NCBI RefSeq assembly: GCF_032854445.1
Contig: NC_088304.1
Coordinates: 14,273,704 to 14,337,703, forward strand
From: Liolophura sinensis
Taxonomy: Eukaryota; Mollusca; Polyplacophora; Chitonida; Chitonidae
Length of the DNA stretch: 64,000 bases
Reading direction: 5' to 3'
The notes under the pieces were generated by a model. That model had not been told where the DNA came from. It did not search any database and saw nothing but the letters and a program-made list of their open reading frames with translations. The position numbers and the translations under genes are program-made. Shown here in pieces: positions 13,796-24,184 of the stretch. Each line of letters opens with the position of its first letter. Positions within the stretch are counted from its first letter, which is position 1.

Positions 13796-13981
13796 GAAGC
13801 ATCCACAAAACGCTGAACGATCTTCTCACACACTGTCGGGGAAATTAGACAGCCAGAATGCGATAACAGTACTTTGCCAAATATCTGACAAACCAGCGGT
13901 GAATGGATTCAAGCATTGGTTCCCTTGCAGTCCAGGTGGTTAAAGGGCGTTCTCCCTTTTATATTAAAGATATCTGTCTAT

Positions 13982-14098
13982 GCTAAGACAAGATAGATTT
14001 CTTATGGATAACAGCTTCTTGTTTAGCATCGGCATCGAAACGTCGTGTGCTTAATAAACAAGAAGCTGTTATCCATAAGAAATCTATCTTTTCTTAGC
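13982..14098. repeat. Long hairpin with 44-bp arms
   Basis: The left arm (13982-14025) and right arm (14055-14098) are reverse complements with about two mismatches; the inner 36 bp (13990-14025 versus 14055-14090) match fully. The 29-nt loop contains atcgaaacgtcgtgtgctta. The loop's cgaaacgtcg followed by taataaa is reminiscent of Penelope-like element termini, but I see no reverse transcriptase nearby. Confidence 0.85.
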
Positions 14099-15219
14099 TC
14101 AACTCTCAACTTCTAAATGCCACTGAAAGAAGATATCTGTCTATATTCCCAGGAATTACCAAATAAAAATTAAAATATTCAGCCGGAACTGATAATTCGC
14201 ATATTTTTAAAATTTGAAACAGTTGGACTTCTGGTCACCGCGTATAGATATGGTGACACAACGCCATGGGGCGGTAGACATAAGAGTTATTTGAGGTGTT
14301 AATCTGTACAAAGTTCGTGCTAAACACGCCAAGACCCCCGCTAATCACTGGATTAACTGGATTAACGGGATTAAACTAATGCTGTGGCAACACACAAGAT
14401 ATATGTGCGTTTCACCATCTGTCTCGGCCCTCATGCACATAAGGGACGACGGCACATTGTGCATATCCGCGGCGTGGGGTTCAGTATTTGAAACAAACAA
14501 CGATGTAGTTCTCTGACCGGAAATATCTATTCAGAATTTCTTACCTTAACACTTACATTTGGACGTCTGTTGACGAATTATACAACGACACAAAAGGTTT
14601 TCCACGAAATATTCAAAATCGTACATAAAAAAAACCATAAAAAAACCCTCAACTATCACTCATCGTAACTTAGAATAGTTTTGTGTTTTACAATCAAGCC
14701 ATATACAGGCAGCAGATGTACAACATGTATGAGGTATAGCCAGTTATGAGCTTGTGAAGTCCAAAGATTTCCAGTAAACTACAAGATATATATGGATATG
14801 TGTGAACAATGCATACAAGCAGAACGATAGTTACAGAGAAATAGCTATAGGTAAACAGGTCAAAAGGTCGTTTTTGGAAATAACTCTCCAGCCAGATTAC
14901 AGAGTTTTGCGAACAGAACACACTGATATATACGGAAATATAACAATCTGACTTTCACTATGACACACATGTATACCTAATGACTCCTCGTCGTCATTTG
15001 GCTGGAACATTCTGTTAAGTACGACGTAAAACGTCAAGCATTCGTACAGATATAGGCCAACATACATACATAATTTCATACAAACATATCAATATACACA
15101 GGTAAAGCACGTGAGACTGTACGTATACAGAAATGCACACCTTGGTTGTGGTGCGCGTGTATATGTGTATATATGCCAAAATATTAAACTCTACATAATT
15201 GCCGTACTAACTGCGGTTA

Positions 15220-15477
15220 CACTCTAAAAATTAATCTGTTAATTTTAACAGAAAGCCTGTTGTCAGAGTGATGCTATGATGTTTTCGGCTATTGCTACAG
15301 TAGCTATCCTGTTAAATATAACACACATATTCTATTAATTCAACATAAAGATTCTGTTAGAATAATGTGGTGTTATGCTGAACATAACACTGTATTCTGT
15401 TATAACGACAAAATACATTCTAGCATCACTCGGCCAACAGACTTTCTGTTAAAATGAACAGATTAACTTTTTGAGTG
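15220..15477. mobile_element. TA-flanked MITE, copy 1
   Basis: Palindromic non-coding element of 258 bp. The left end CACTCTAAAAATTAATCTGT is mirrored at the right end by acagattaactttttgagtg. Inner inverted motifs follow, such as the AACAGaaAGyCTGTT type near the left end and attctagcatcactcgg near the right. It is flanked by TA on the left and TG on the right. It has no coding capacity. TA target sites and short terminal inverted repeats fit a Tc1/mariner-type non-autonomous element. Confidence 0.85.
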
Positions 15478-15565
15478 TGGTATCTTTGTCTTATAATCTG
15501 AATGTTAATTTTATACATACATGGCCATAGTTACATACCCTTGTGATGAATCGTGGATCATATCG

Positions 15566-15785
15566 GGTTTTTTTTTTCGAACAAATTTAGCCATTTGTAC
15601 ACACATATAGATTTAATAGGTTTGAAAAAAAAACGCTCTTGTCATATTGTGTGATATATCATTTGAGTATATATATATGTAAATGGTATTGTGTTTTTCA
15701 TTCGAACAAATTTAACCATTTGTATAGGTCTTACAAACTTGGAAATATGCGCAGATTGTTATTTGAGTATATGTAAATGAAATTA
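15566..15785. repeat. Diverged tandem duplication, ~125-bp offset
   Basis: The segment cgaacaaatttagccatttg at 15578 recurs as cgaacaaatttaaccatttg at 15703, and atttgagtatat...gtaaatg recurs after each. This is an old direct duplication adjoining the TA microsatellite at 15801. Confidence 0.7.
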
Positions 15786-15797
15786 GATGACATGCAC

Positions 15798-15800
<3 letters not shown>

Positions 15801-15888
<88 letters not shown>
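15801..15888. repeat. (TA)n microsatellite
   Basis: Pure TA dinucleotide run of about 88 bp. It creates artefactual Tyr/Ile open frames on both strands. Confidence 0.97.
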
Positions 15889-15891
<3 letters not shown>

Positions 15892-17038
15892 GTTATCAGT
15901 CAAATATAATTTATTCCATGTTTGTAAATCGGAGTTTATATCAGAATTTACCCTATGTCGATCACCAGAGATAATTTGTCATGAATATGCAAGTAAAGTA
16001 CAGGGGGAAAGTCTAGCCTCATTTTAAAAAGGTTTATATGTAACAATCAGAGATACAATTCTTTATGTGTATAGTTAATAATTATTGGTGATGAATTATG
16101 CATTTTACGGACACTAAAAGATAATCCCGGACTGGTTGAAGGGAAAATGATCAGAAACAATCTCTTTCTTGATTACAATTAATGGAAATTGTCGCTTTAG
16201 AAATTAAGAACATGACTTAAATACATAATATTTGTTTATCTGATTGTTCGGTGGCGCCATAAGTAGTTTATAGTGTAATTACATTACATGTATATATTTC
16301 CACTTTTGTAAGATCGAAATATCATGAAAGTCTCCTATTTACTACATCTCCACATCATAACTTGCAAAACTTGTTACTTTCACTTGTTAAAGCTGTGACA
16401 GGAACATGCATTGAAAACCAAGCATCAATGTAAAAAATGTCTTATTGTTATATATAAGTACTTGTACAAATGTCAAAATTATCAAAATTATTGCGCTTTA
16501 CATTACTTAATGCAGTACGCAAAGAAAGCACACTTGTCTAACATGCATGTGTATGGTCCTATATCATGAAGTATGGGTATAAGCACAGCATTGATTGGAC
16601 AGCAGGTACGTGAACGTCGCGCAGGAATAGAACGTTAGTGCTTAGCGCGGGCATGCAAAGAAAGGCAATACCAGTCGACTATACTCTCACTTCCACATTC
16701 TAAATACCCGTCTACTCTCGCATCTAAAGTGCGTGGTCCATATACTAGTGAAGTCATTATTCCAGTCATTCACTCTGTATCATACCTAAACTTCCTTTCA
16801 ATGTACGTTTATTTCGCAAAATGGACTTATTTATTTCAGAAATATCTAAATAATACATTTGCTCCCATTTTCTGGCACGTGCATATTATCATTTATATGA
16901 GGTAAGCACGAGGGCATATTTATTTTATAGACCAGGTTAGAATAAGATCAGCTTTACGTATGCATATCATATATATATATAAATATATACAGTATGCATG
17001 TGTGTAGTGTGTACACAGCGCATAAATATCGGGTGATA

Positions 17039-17291
17039 CACTAAAAAAATAATCTGTTAATTTTAACAGAAAGTCTGTTGTCTGAGCGAGGCTAGAATGT
17101 ACCCTGTTATTATAGAATAATGCTCTTTCATATTCAACATCATATCATGTTAGTTTTGTATAACCTTTATGTTGAATTAACAGAATATGTGTGTATATCT
17201 AACAATAACCTGTCTCAATAGCACAAAACACATTCTAGCGTCAGTCAGAAAACAGTTTTTCTGTTAAAAGTAACAGATTCATTTTTAAATG
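17039..17291. mobile_element. TA-flanked MITE, copy 2
   Basis: Same family as the element at 15220. The left end is CACTAAAAAAATAATCTGTT and the right end is aacagattcatttttaaatg, with TA immediately outside both ends. It is 253 bp with an internally self-complementary body. The right terminus has drifted. Confidence 0.85.
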
Positions 17292-17667
17292 TAGGGAAAC
17301 CCTTATCTCACCGATTAACTGAAAAAACAAAAACTCATTTTAAATTCTTGAAAAGCTAATTCAATTTTTGATCACAAAACTAACGTATTTTAAATCCAAG
17401 TATGTTGTATACAACTTAGGCCTATAGTTAATATATTTCTTATTTAAAATCCTGATATTTAAGATGCCGAACACCAACTTTACTATGTATATCACTGTTA
17501 CTCTTTCTTTTCCTTTAGCCTATACATATTGATCGATTCTCTTAAATTTATATTTATTAATTAATTTATTTATTTTCTTAAATTTTACTAATGAATAAAG
17601 TTTTTATTAGGGAAACACGTTCAAAACTGTATTCGGACAACAATAATATAAATCGATAATATAAATC

Positions 17668-17708
17668 TTTAAATTACCTTACAATTAATGTAGAATATAT
17701 TAATATGC

Positions 17709-17806
<98 letters not shown>

Positions 17807-17830
17807 ACATTAATTGTAAGGTAATTTAAA
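17668..17830. repeat. (TA)n tract enclosed by perfect 25-bp inverted repeats
   Basis: The arm tttaaattaccttacaatta plus atgta at 17668-17692 is the exact reverse complement of 17806-17830. Between them lies a TA run (about 17711-17807). The whole segment can fold as one long hairpin. It could be a TA-expanded MITE or a recombination-prone cruciform. Confidence 0.9.
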
Positions 17831-18489
17831 AATTTGGTATGACTTTTGTACGAATGATGAGAATATCGCGGATTGTTCTTCTGATTATTCATGCAAAATA
17901 TCTTCTTACATCATCTTTCATTTAATGTAGAAATGCATTTTGATATATACGAATGACAGCACCGGAAGCGATGTTACTTCACATTTATCTACACTTGCGC
18001 ATATAACGGCGGTATCATACACGGCTATGTATGCCATATATACCTGTATGTATAGACATTGTTTTCATCGACAGAGAACATAGGTCATATTAACCTCTGT
18101 TTAGCTTTGTCAGTGTTTTTAAAATGTGGTACGCAGGGGCAGATGAGTAAGAGAATCAGAGCGCCTTGGTGCTTTACAGTGATTATAAATTTGATACCCC
18201 TGTTGTCTGAAGATAAGCGCACAATGTGTTTCTTTGTTCTCACAAATTTTCTCATCTTGCCTAAAACTCGGTTCAAAACTATCGGCTGGAGGAATTCATG
18301 ATGATCATGTCTCATTACAAAGCTTCCATTGTAGATAACCCGCCTACTGGATGTAACTCTTTCAGAGTACTTGCAATGCGATCATATCAGAAACATTAGA
18401 GTGCGCATATACAACTTTAATATTTCATATATAGGTACAATATTCAAAGAGGTCGTCTCCATCCCTCACACCCTTCTCTTTCTCGATCT

Positions 18490-18750
18490 CTTTCACGACC
18501 TGTGGGTCTTTGGGTACGTTAAACGATGGCTGACACGTGTGGCCGTTTGCCGAAGACAATGTGGTGGTGTTTGTACGTCGCATGTGAGAATGTTCGCCAG
18601 TAACTTGCCACAGGTCGGTGGTTTAAACAATAAAATCCGGTTTCATCCACACACATAACTGACCGCCATCTTATAAAACCCTTAACATTCGTAGACATGG
18701 CATTCAACAACAATAAATAAATAAATAAATAAATGAATAAATAAACAAAG
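18490..18750 (+). mobile_element. SINE type 2 with (AAAT)n tail
   Basis: Forward element with the body gccagtaacttgccacaggt then cggtggttta, aactgaccgccatcttataa, and a terminal aataaataaataaat run at 18709-18745. The body differs from type 1 but the 3' end is of the same kind, so the two families may share a reverse-transcription partner. I did not identify target-site duplications. Confidence 0.65.
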
Positions 18751-18924
18751 GTTATTTATATAAACAAAAGTTACTGAAGTCAAATTGACGTCAAAAACAC
18801 TGTTATTTCATGCAAGTGTATAGTTGCCTTTTTAACAAGAGCATCAAAAAGTAACATAATGACTATAAAATGCAGAGAATTGATATTTTACGCATCGTTA
18901 TTCAACACAGGGAAGTATGACTAT

Positions 18925-19121
18925 GCGGTCGCTGTGAGTTCAAGTCCAGCTCATGCTGGCTTCCTCTCCTGCCATACGCGGGAAGGTCTGCAACCTGCGG
19001 ATGGTCGTGGGTTTCCCCCGGTCTTTGCCTGGTTTCCTCCCACCTGAATGCTGGCCGCCGCGGTATAGGTGAAATATTCTTGAGTACGGCGTAAAGCACT
19101 AACCAAATAAATAAATAAATA
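18925..19121 (+). mobile_element. SINE type 1, tailed by (AAAT)n, with 12-bp target-site duplication
   Basis: Forward SINE, truncated inside its tRNA-like head: it begins at GCGGTCGCTGTGAGTTCAAG, where GAGTTCAAGTCC is the B-box region. The body has gatggtcgtgggtttccccc and gctggccgcc, then ttcttgagtacggcgtaaag, ending in (aaat)n. The 12-mer AAGTATGACTAT is present at 18913-18924 and again at 19122-19133, an exact target-site duplication. That is direct evidence of retrotransposition. There is no coding content; the open frames here are shadows. Confidence 0.9.
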
Positions 19122-19922
19122 AAGTATGACTATAATGTGCCAAGACGTTTACTTCGTTATGTCGAATTGTCATGTATAAAAACTCAAGCTTTCATTTTAT
19201 GTATGTTACATGTACATTTTTTTTTCTATTCCAATTGTATATTCACGAGGCTAGTGTTAAAACAGAATACGTGTAATGTGTGGTGTATACACCTCACTCA
19301 GCACCAAATCGGAAGAACCGTGGACGAGCTGGGTTTGACCACACGCCATCGTTGGTAATGATTTATAGTATTTTGTATAGCTTTGATGTTATCTATAAAA
19401 ATTAAGTTCAAGGGTTTAATTTTAAGGCAACTCAAATAATGTCTAAACAGTAAGCCCGCTACTTCCTTGCAATCGTCTTTATGAGGCATTTACATATATT
19501 GTACCACAAACAGAACAACACTCGTCATTGCTGTACACCCTGCAGGCCTTATAGTCTTCACCTCCACGCACAGACACACAGTCGCTTTAAGAGGTGTACT
19601 ATCGCATGAAGCTGATCTCCCCGTCTGTTTGTAACACAAAAGACTTGTAATCTTTCCATGGGCGATAACTCTTTAAGCGTAAAGACAATGCCCAGCAGTT
19701 AGGTACCAATAGTATTGTTGTCTACCAGAGAGCACAGGCGTGGATGACATCAGCTTGATGAAGACCGTTATAGCATCGCCATGTTGACAGGGCCACACTC
19801 TACAAAAGGTTCATCATTTCATCCCGCATAAAAAGATGCGCCCTATACAGCGTATCAGAAGTCAAAATACACAAACTTGGTCTGACCCACTGTTCATAGT
19901 ATCCCAGACAGGAGTCCCAATA

Positions 19923-20062
19923 TATTTATTTATTTGGTGTTTTGCGCCGCACTCAGGGATACTTCACTCACTGCACGGTGGCCAGCATATACGGTGAAAG
20001 GAAACCGGCAAAACTAGGGGAAACCCACGACCATCTGCGGGTTGCTGCAGACCCGGGGTCCA
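19923..20062 (-). mobile_element. Reverse SINE type 1 fragment
   Basis: The plus strand reads tatttatttatttggtgttt, gcgccgcactcagggatact, cggtggccagcatatacggt, and aaacccacgaccatctgcgg. This is the type 1 element in reverse, somewhat diverged, truncated near its head at about 20062. An apparent open frame across it is not a gene. Confidence 0.8.
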
Positions 20063-20198
20063 AATTAAAAAATTTATTTTTCCAAGGTATTGAAGTACAA
20101 AACTATATAACTAAGAAAAAACTGCCATGTGGTTTTAGCGAAGATATTTTTTTTTGTGATTTATTTCATCATCAAATTATGCCGCACAATGAAGGTAA

Positions 20199-20240
20199 TA
20201 TATATATATATAATATATATATATATATATTTATATATAC
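20199..20240. repeat. Short imperfect (TA)n tract
   Basis: Interrupted TA run of about 40 bp directly following the SINE-containing segment. Confidence 0.85.
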
Positions 20241-20525
20241 ATTCATAATCAATAGTATATTCAATAATTTCATATAGACGTGGCGTGATATTTATGAACA
20301 GTAATAATTATTAAAAGATTTGTACACCAATATCACGTCTCAAAATATAATTACAAACCGCTATAGCCTCGTTCTGACAGATATGAACGAATATAAATAA
20401 TTGCACGCAGAGACACACACACATATGAACGTCTTGACAGCATTTCATAATATCATTAGACTATTTGCTTTTTACACTGATGAATATGATAAAATGCAGA
20501 CAAATAAAGTATGCACGCTTCTATA

Positions 20526-20771
20526 CACTCAAAAAAATAATCTGTTAAATTTAACAATAAGTCACTTGTCTGAGTGTTGCTAGAATGTATTTTGTTATTA
20601 TATAACACGATTCAACATAATTTCCTGTTAATCTAATAGAATGGTTATGTTGAATTAATAGAATGTGTGTGTTATATTTAACAGAATAATATGCCACAAT
20701 AACGAAATACATTCTATCATCAATCAGATAACAGACTTTCTGTTAAATGTAACAGATTAATTTTTTGAGTG
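20526..20771. mobile_element. TA-flanked MITE, copy 3
   Basis: Same family, 246 bp, with the best-preserved ends of the set: CACTCAAAAAAATAATCTGT on the left and acagattaattttttgagtg on the right, with TA on both sides. No open frame of note. Confidence 0.88.
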
Positions 20772-23337
20772 TAGCTATCTTTGCGAACATGCATGAAACA
20801 GTCGAGCATGGCCTTACAATTTCCTCTATTCCGTCCGAGTTTACATGTGTTCGGTTATTGACTAGGTCTTCATATATCGCATCTTAAATTCGTAAGATCA
20901 GACAGAGATGGCGCAAAATGAGTTTAACGATTCCGGCTTATTCCAGAATTTTAGTCACAAGCATATTAGTTTAGACAGATTTACAAACATATTATCATTT
21001 CATTGGAAATACAAGTTTTCCAGCACTATACATTTTAGTGTCGCGTTATGCAAACAAAACAATTCTTTGATGCATTGCAGGAGCATAACACAACTATTTC
21101 AATGGCCTGACTATATGATAATCAAATTGAACACAAAAGAATGCCAGTTTACATTTGAAAATTTAACATTAAATGTTTGCTTCTTACTTGAACAAGCCGA
21201 GAGAAGCATTTTGGCAAATTTTAGTATCGATCAGAGGGTAATTTGCAAATGAACGGACTAATGGAAAAGGCTGCCCGAAACTCGTTCCTTTATTGCCGGC
21301 CGTTGGCTGACTATGTCCGGGAATCCGTTATGTCTCATCGAGGCTATCCCTCTATTCAAACCTGAACTATTAAAAGAGAATCAAGAGGTATGAACCATAA
21401 AAAGGATGCACGCAGTTCATTGTTGGGGCTGATTACTCAACTCGGTCCACACGGGACTGTCCTCTTTTGTACCGTAGTCCGATCGATCCGAACCAACATG
21501 GCCGCCAGCGCTTTCAATATTTACACAATCAAAGAGTGAAAATTAAAAATTTGACTTCCACTCAGCTCTGTAAACAAGTGAAATAGTTAAACCATCGCTC
21601 GAGGGACGAGCATTTGCATTTTCACTGGCCTCTTTATTTGTAGAAAAACTCGTTTCAGCATTACCTCATTAGGCCCAAAACCTCCAGTCGTATTCGTGGA
21701 GCGTATTCCCGTCTCCCTTCGGAAAACAGTCCGTTCTCAAAGGAAACGTATGTAAACCAGCGGAGATGTGCTGACAGCACGCGTCTATACCCGAGCCTAT
21801 CTCAACCACGGGACAATTTACGGTCTGTGCGCATCCAGATTATATCAATTCTCTACACTTTTCGGGCTCTGTACCTATATCCAAAGAGCAAAAAGACTCC
21901 ACTGTTAACAGTCGAAACTAGAAAGGTCACAACAATAGGCCTTTGCGTTGGCGCGTACACACAAGCTGATATGGAACTAATGTTTTCTCTGGAATTTCCA
22001 TGAACTATCCACATCCCTCTTAAAATTAACATCCAAATTTTCTCATTTGAAAACAAATAATTCTCAAAATTGCAGGTTGCGAATATGTTCGTAAATTAGA
22101 GCAATTCTGTCGTATTAAATGTCTATTGAGCAAACTTTGTCACAGAACACGCTGAATCCAGCATCTATACAGACAAAAATGTCATAGAGAACATTTATTT
22201 TCTAGCTTTAAAACTTTTTGTTACAAGGCCACAAATTTCAAAATCCAAGAAACCCAGATATCTCGTAAAGGGAAGATCAAAATGAAAAATTGAGATACAC
22301 TACAACTTTCATCAGACTGAACAATCTATGGACAAAATGAATTCCTTATATTCTAAAGAATACCGCGCAAAGTGCGTTAACTCCTGGGTTTCTCTATGGT
22401 CCAATTTAACGGCTTCGGCCGACGTTGGTCATCGGTTATGGATTGTAGCTGGTAGAAATGTTCAGTAAATCATCAGTTCTCCCTCACACTCTCAGTTAGG
22501 TCTCGGCGTAAAACGCGGCGCTAAGTCGAAGACGATTCGAATACTTTAACCCTCATGTTGTAATTATGTGTATCTCTGGTTTGCTCGAAAACGCTAAGCT
22601 CTCAGAACCGTTTGCACAGCATTCGTTATCAATTGATAGAGCAAACAAAACGCCCGCTAAAAACTTGGCAGCTCAGTTAAGTTCGCTCAATAACTCGCCG
22701 GCCTTTCTACATATACTGGAGGATTTGCAATCTGTTATATAGGGAAGTCTCCGTTCCGAAAAGCGACTTAGGAGCCGTAAAGCAGTTGTGTGTTCAGCGG
22801 ACTTGCAGCCACAACTGAAAACCAAACACAACCCACTTCGTACAGGTGAAAAGAAACGAGATTGTGTCACGTGATGGACCTGCGCTGTACCTGTTGACCC
22901 CCAGACACAGTCGCCAACTTCAAAGTTTCTATGTACAGAGTCCTGGCGTTGACACGAGGGTGATAAACCCTAGAAATCCACCTCTGCCTCGGACTGGCAT
23001 GAGGTCTACATTTTGAAGACGTGAAATTCGTGCTCGGCCGGTTCAACCACGTCCTCTCTCACAAAAGATCTCTCAGGTCACACTATTTTTCGCGGTCACT
23101 AAGACTATTACTTTACACTTTAAAGCGATCATATGCTGCCCTGTTTTGCTTTTCTTTCCCCGTTTCGATATTTCCTAAAATGAACTAGGACGGTAACGGA
23201 TTGACGTTTTTATTTCGGTAATAACCTCATCTGAACATACACCGCCGAAATGAATCTAGTTGCGGCTGTATTTTAACATGCGCGGAAAGAATTATTTTCC
23301 AGACCAGGAGAAATATTTATGTATATGCTGGAAAACT
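20772..23337. other. Downstream flank of Lhx1/5, no gene seen
   Basis: Repeat-poor stretch, with balanced composition at about 21270-21530 and 22360-22900. A plus-strand open frame of 114 residues at 20908-21252 (starts MAQNEFNDSGLF) has no known domain and ordinary AT-rich composition. I do not call it a gene. Confidence 0.5.
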
Positions 23338-24020
23338 TTTAATTTCTAATGACTTATTGATTTATTTATTTGATTGGTACTTTACGCCGTACTCAATTTC
23401 CAACGCACATCAGGAAAAAAGGCTTAAACTCGTTTCCTCTTCCGGTGAAAAGTCATGCAGAAAGATTCGTGCGGAGTGTTTACCCTGAGTAGTGTAGAAA
23501 CAAGTGAAATGACAGTGTTGATAATAACGAGAAGGTATAAATAGAAACTCTTAGCTATCATACTGATTCTGATACAGAGAATTCAATCTTCTGCCTCATC
23601 TAGACCAGGAATTCTCATACCATTCAGTTGAGGAGTGAGTCTGCAGTTCAAAGCAAGACAGAGAAAACATTCATGGACAATACCTATGTATAAGTCCACA
23701 GTCCCGAACTAGTACACAGTACAGCGTTTGGTAACAGTAGAAGTCACCTGCATCCTTAACAGGGATTTTCTGCTTTTGAAGAAGAATGTCCATTGGTTTC
23801 TCAGCATTTGCATCAGGAATCGCCATGATGATAAAGACAAAATTCCGTGGGAACGATGGCATCCATGGGCATTGAACTCGAACAGCTGTACGTTGTATAG
23901 GGTTCCACTCCAGCTAGATCACAATGAAAGCACACCTAAGTTGGTTCAGCTACGGACTTGATATCTCATAAGTGGAATTTGTTCATGAGCATTAATTGTG
24001 TCCGCCATAGCGGAAGTCTG
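23338..24020 (-). promoter_or_regulatory. Putative 3' UTR and candidate poly(A) signals
   Basis: The Lhx1/5 stop codon ends at 24021. Reading the minus strand onward, the first AATAAA motifs I find are at 23361-23370, inside the (AAAT)n tail of a reverse-oriented SINE, with an ATTAAA at 23338-23343. If one is used, the 3' UTR would be about 650 nt. The true cleavage site cannot be decided from sequence. Confidence 0.25.
23358..23400 (-). mobile_element. Reverse SINE tail fragment
   Basis: A tail run (tttatttatttg) followed by attggtactttacgccgtac and tcaat is the 3' end of the SINE family in reverse. The rest of the body is missing or unrecognisable beyond 23400. It supplies the AATAAA motifs nearest to the Lhx1/5 stop codon on the minus strand. 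Confidence 0.6.
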
Positions 24021-24184
24021 TCACCACACTTCTGATGTCATTTCCGGTCCACCGTGATGCGCAAGTCCGGGGTTAAATCCCTGAAGCGAACGGAACGGTC
24101 CATCTGGTTGCTGCATCGGCATTGGTTCCGGAGTAGAGGAAGGGGGAAGTAACTCTCCGTGCATAAATTGTCCGTCATGTCCGA
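24021..24184 (-). CDS. Lhx1/5: Lim1/Lhx1/5 terminal coding exon
   Basis: Last coding exon. Acceptor ttttcag is followed by two bases that complete a Val codon with the previous exon's G, then 53 sense codons and stop TGA at 24023-24021. The peptide includes GHDGQFMHGELLPPSSTPEP, then MQQPDGPFRSLQGF and a C-terminus PEMTSEVW. Vertebrate Lhx1 ends in PPEMNEAAVW, so the Pro-Glu-Met and terminal Val-Trp match. That match fixes both the frame and the end of the gene. The open frame extends upstream to a Met at 24224, but that part is intron. With the other three exons the visible protein is about 375 residues. The 3' UTR follows below 24021. Confidence 0.94.

Noticed and set aside
13982-14098. Possible hammerhead ribozyme in the hairpin loop
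   Set aside because: A GAAAC-like segment is present, but I could not find the required CTGATGA core at proper spacing.
18902-19099. 65-residue minus-strand open frame
   Set aside because: Lies within the type 1 SINE with target-site duplication.
20275-20340. Possible short MITE with agacgtg...cacgtct ends
   Set aside because: The inverted ends are short and interrupted, with no target-site duplication and no second copy in the window.
20908-21252. 114-residue plus-strand open frame beginning MAQNEF
   Set aside because: No known domain and no neighbouring exon evidence. Its length is possible by chance in 24 kb of flank.
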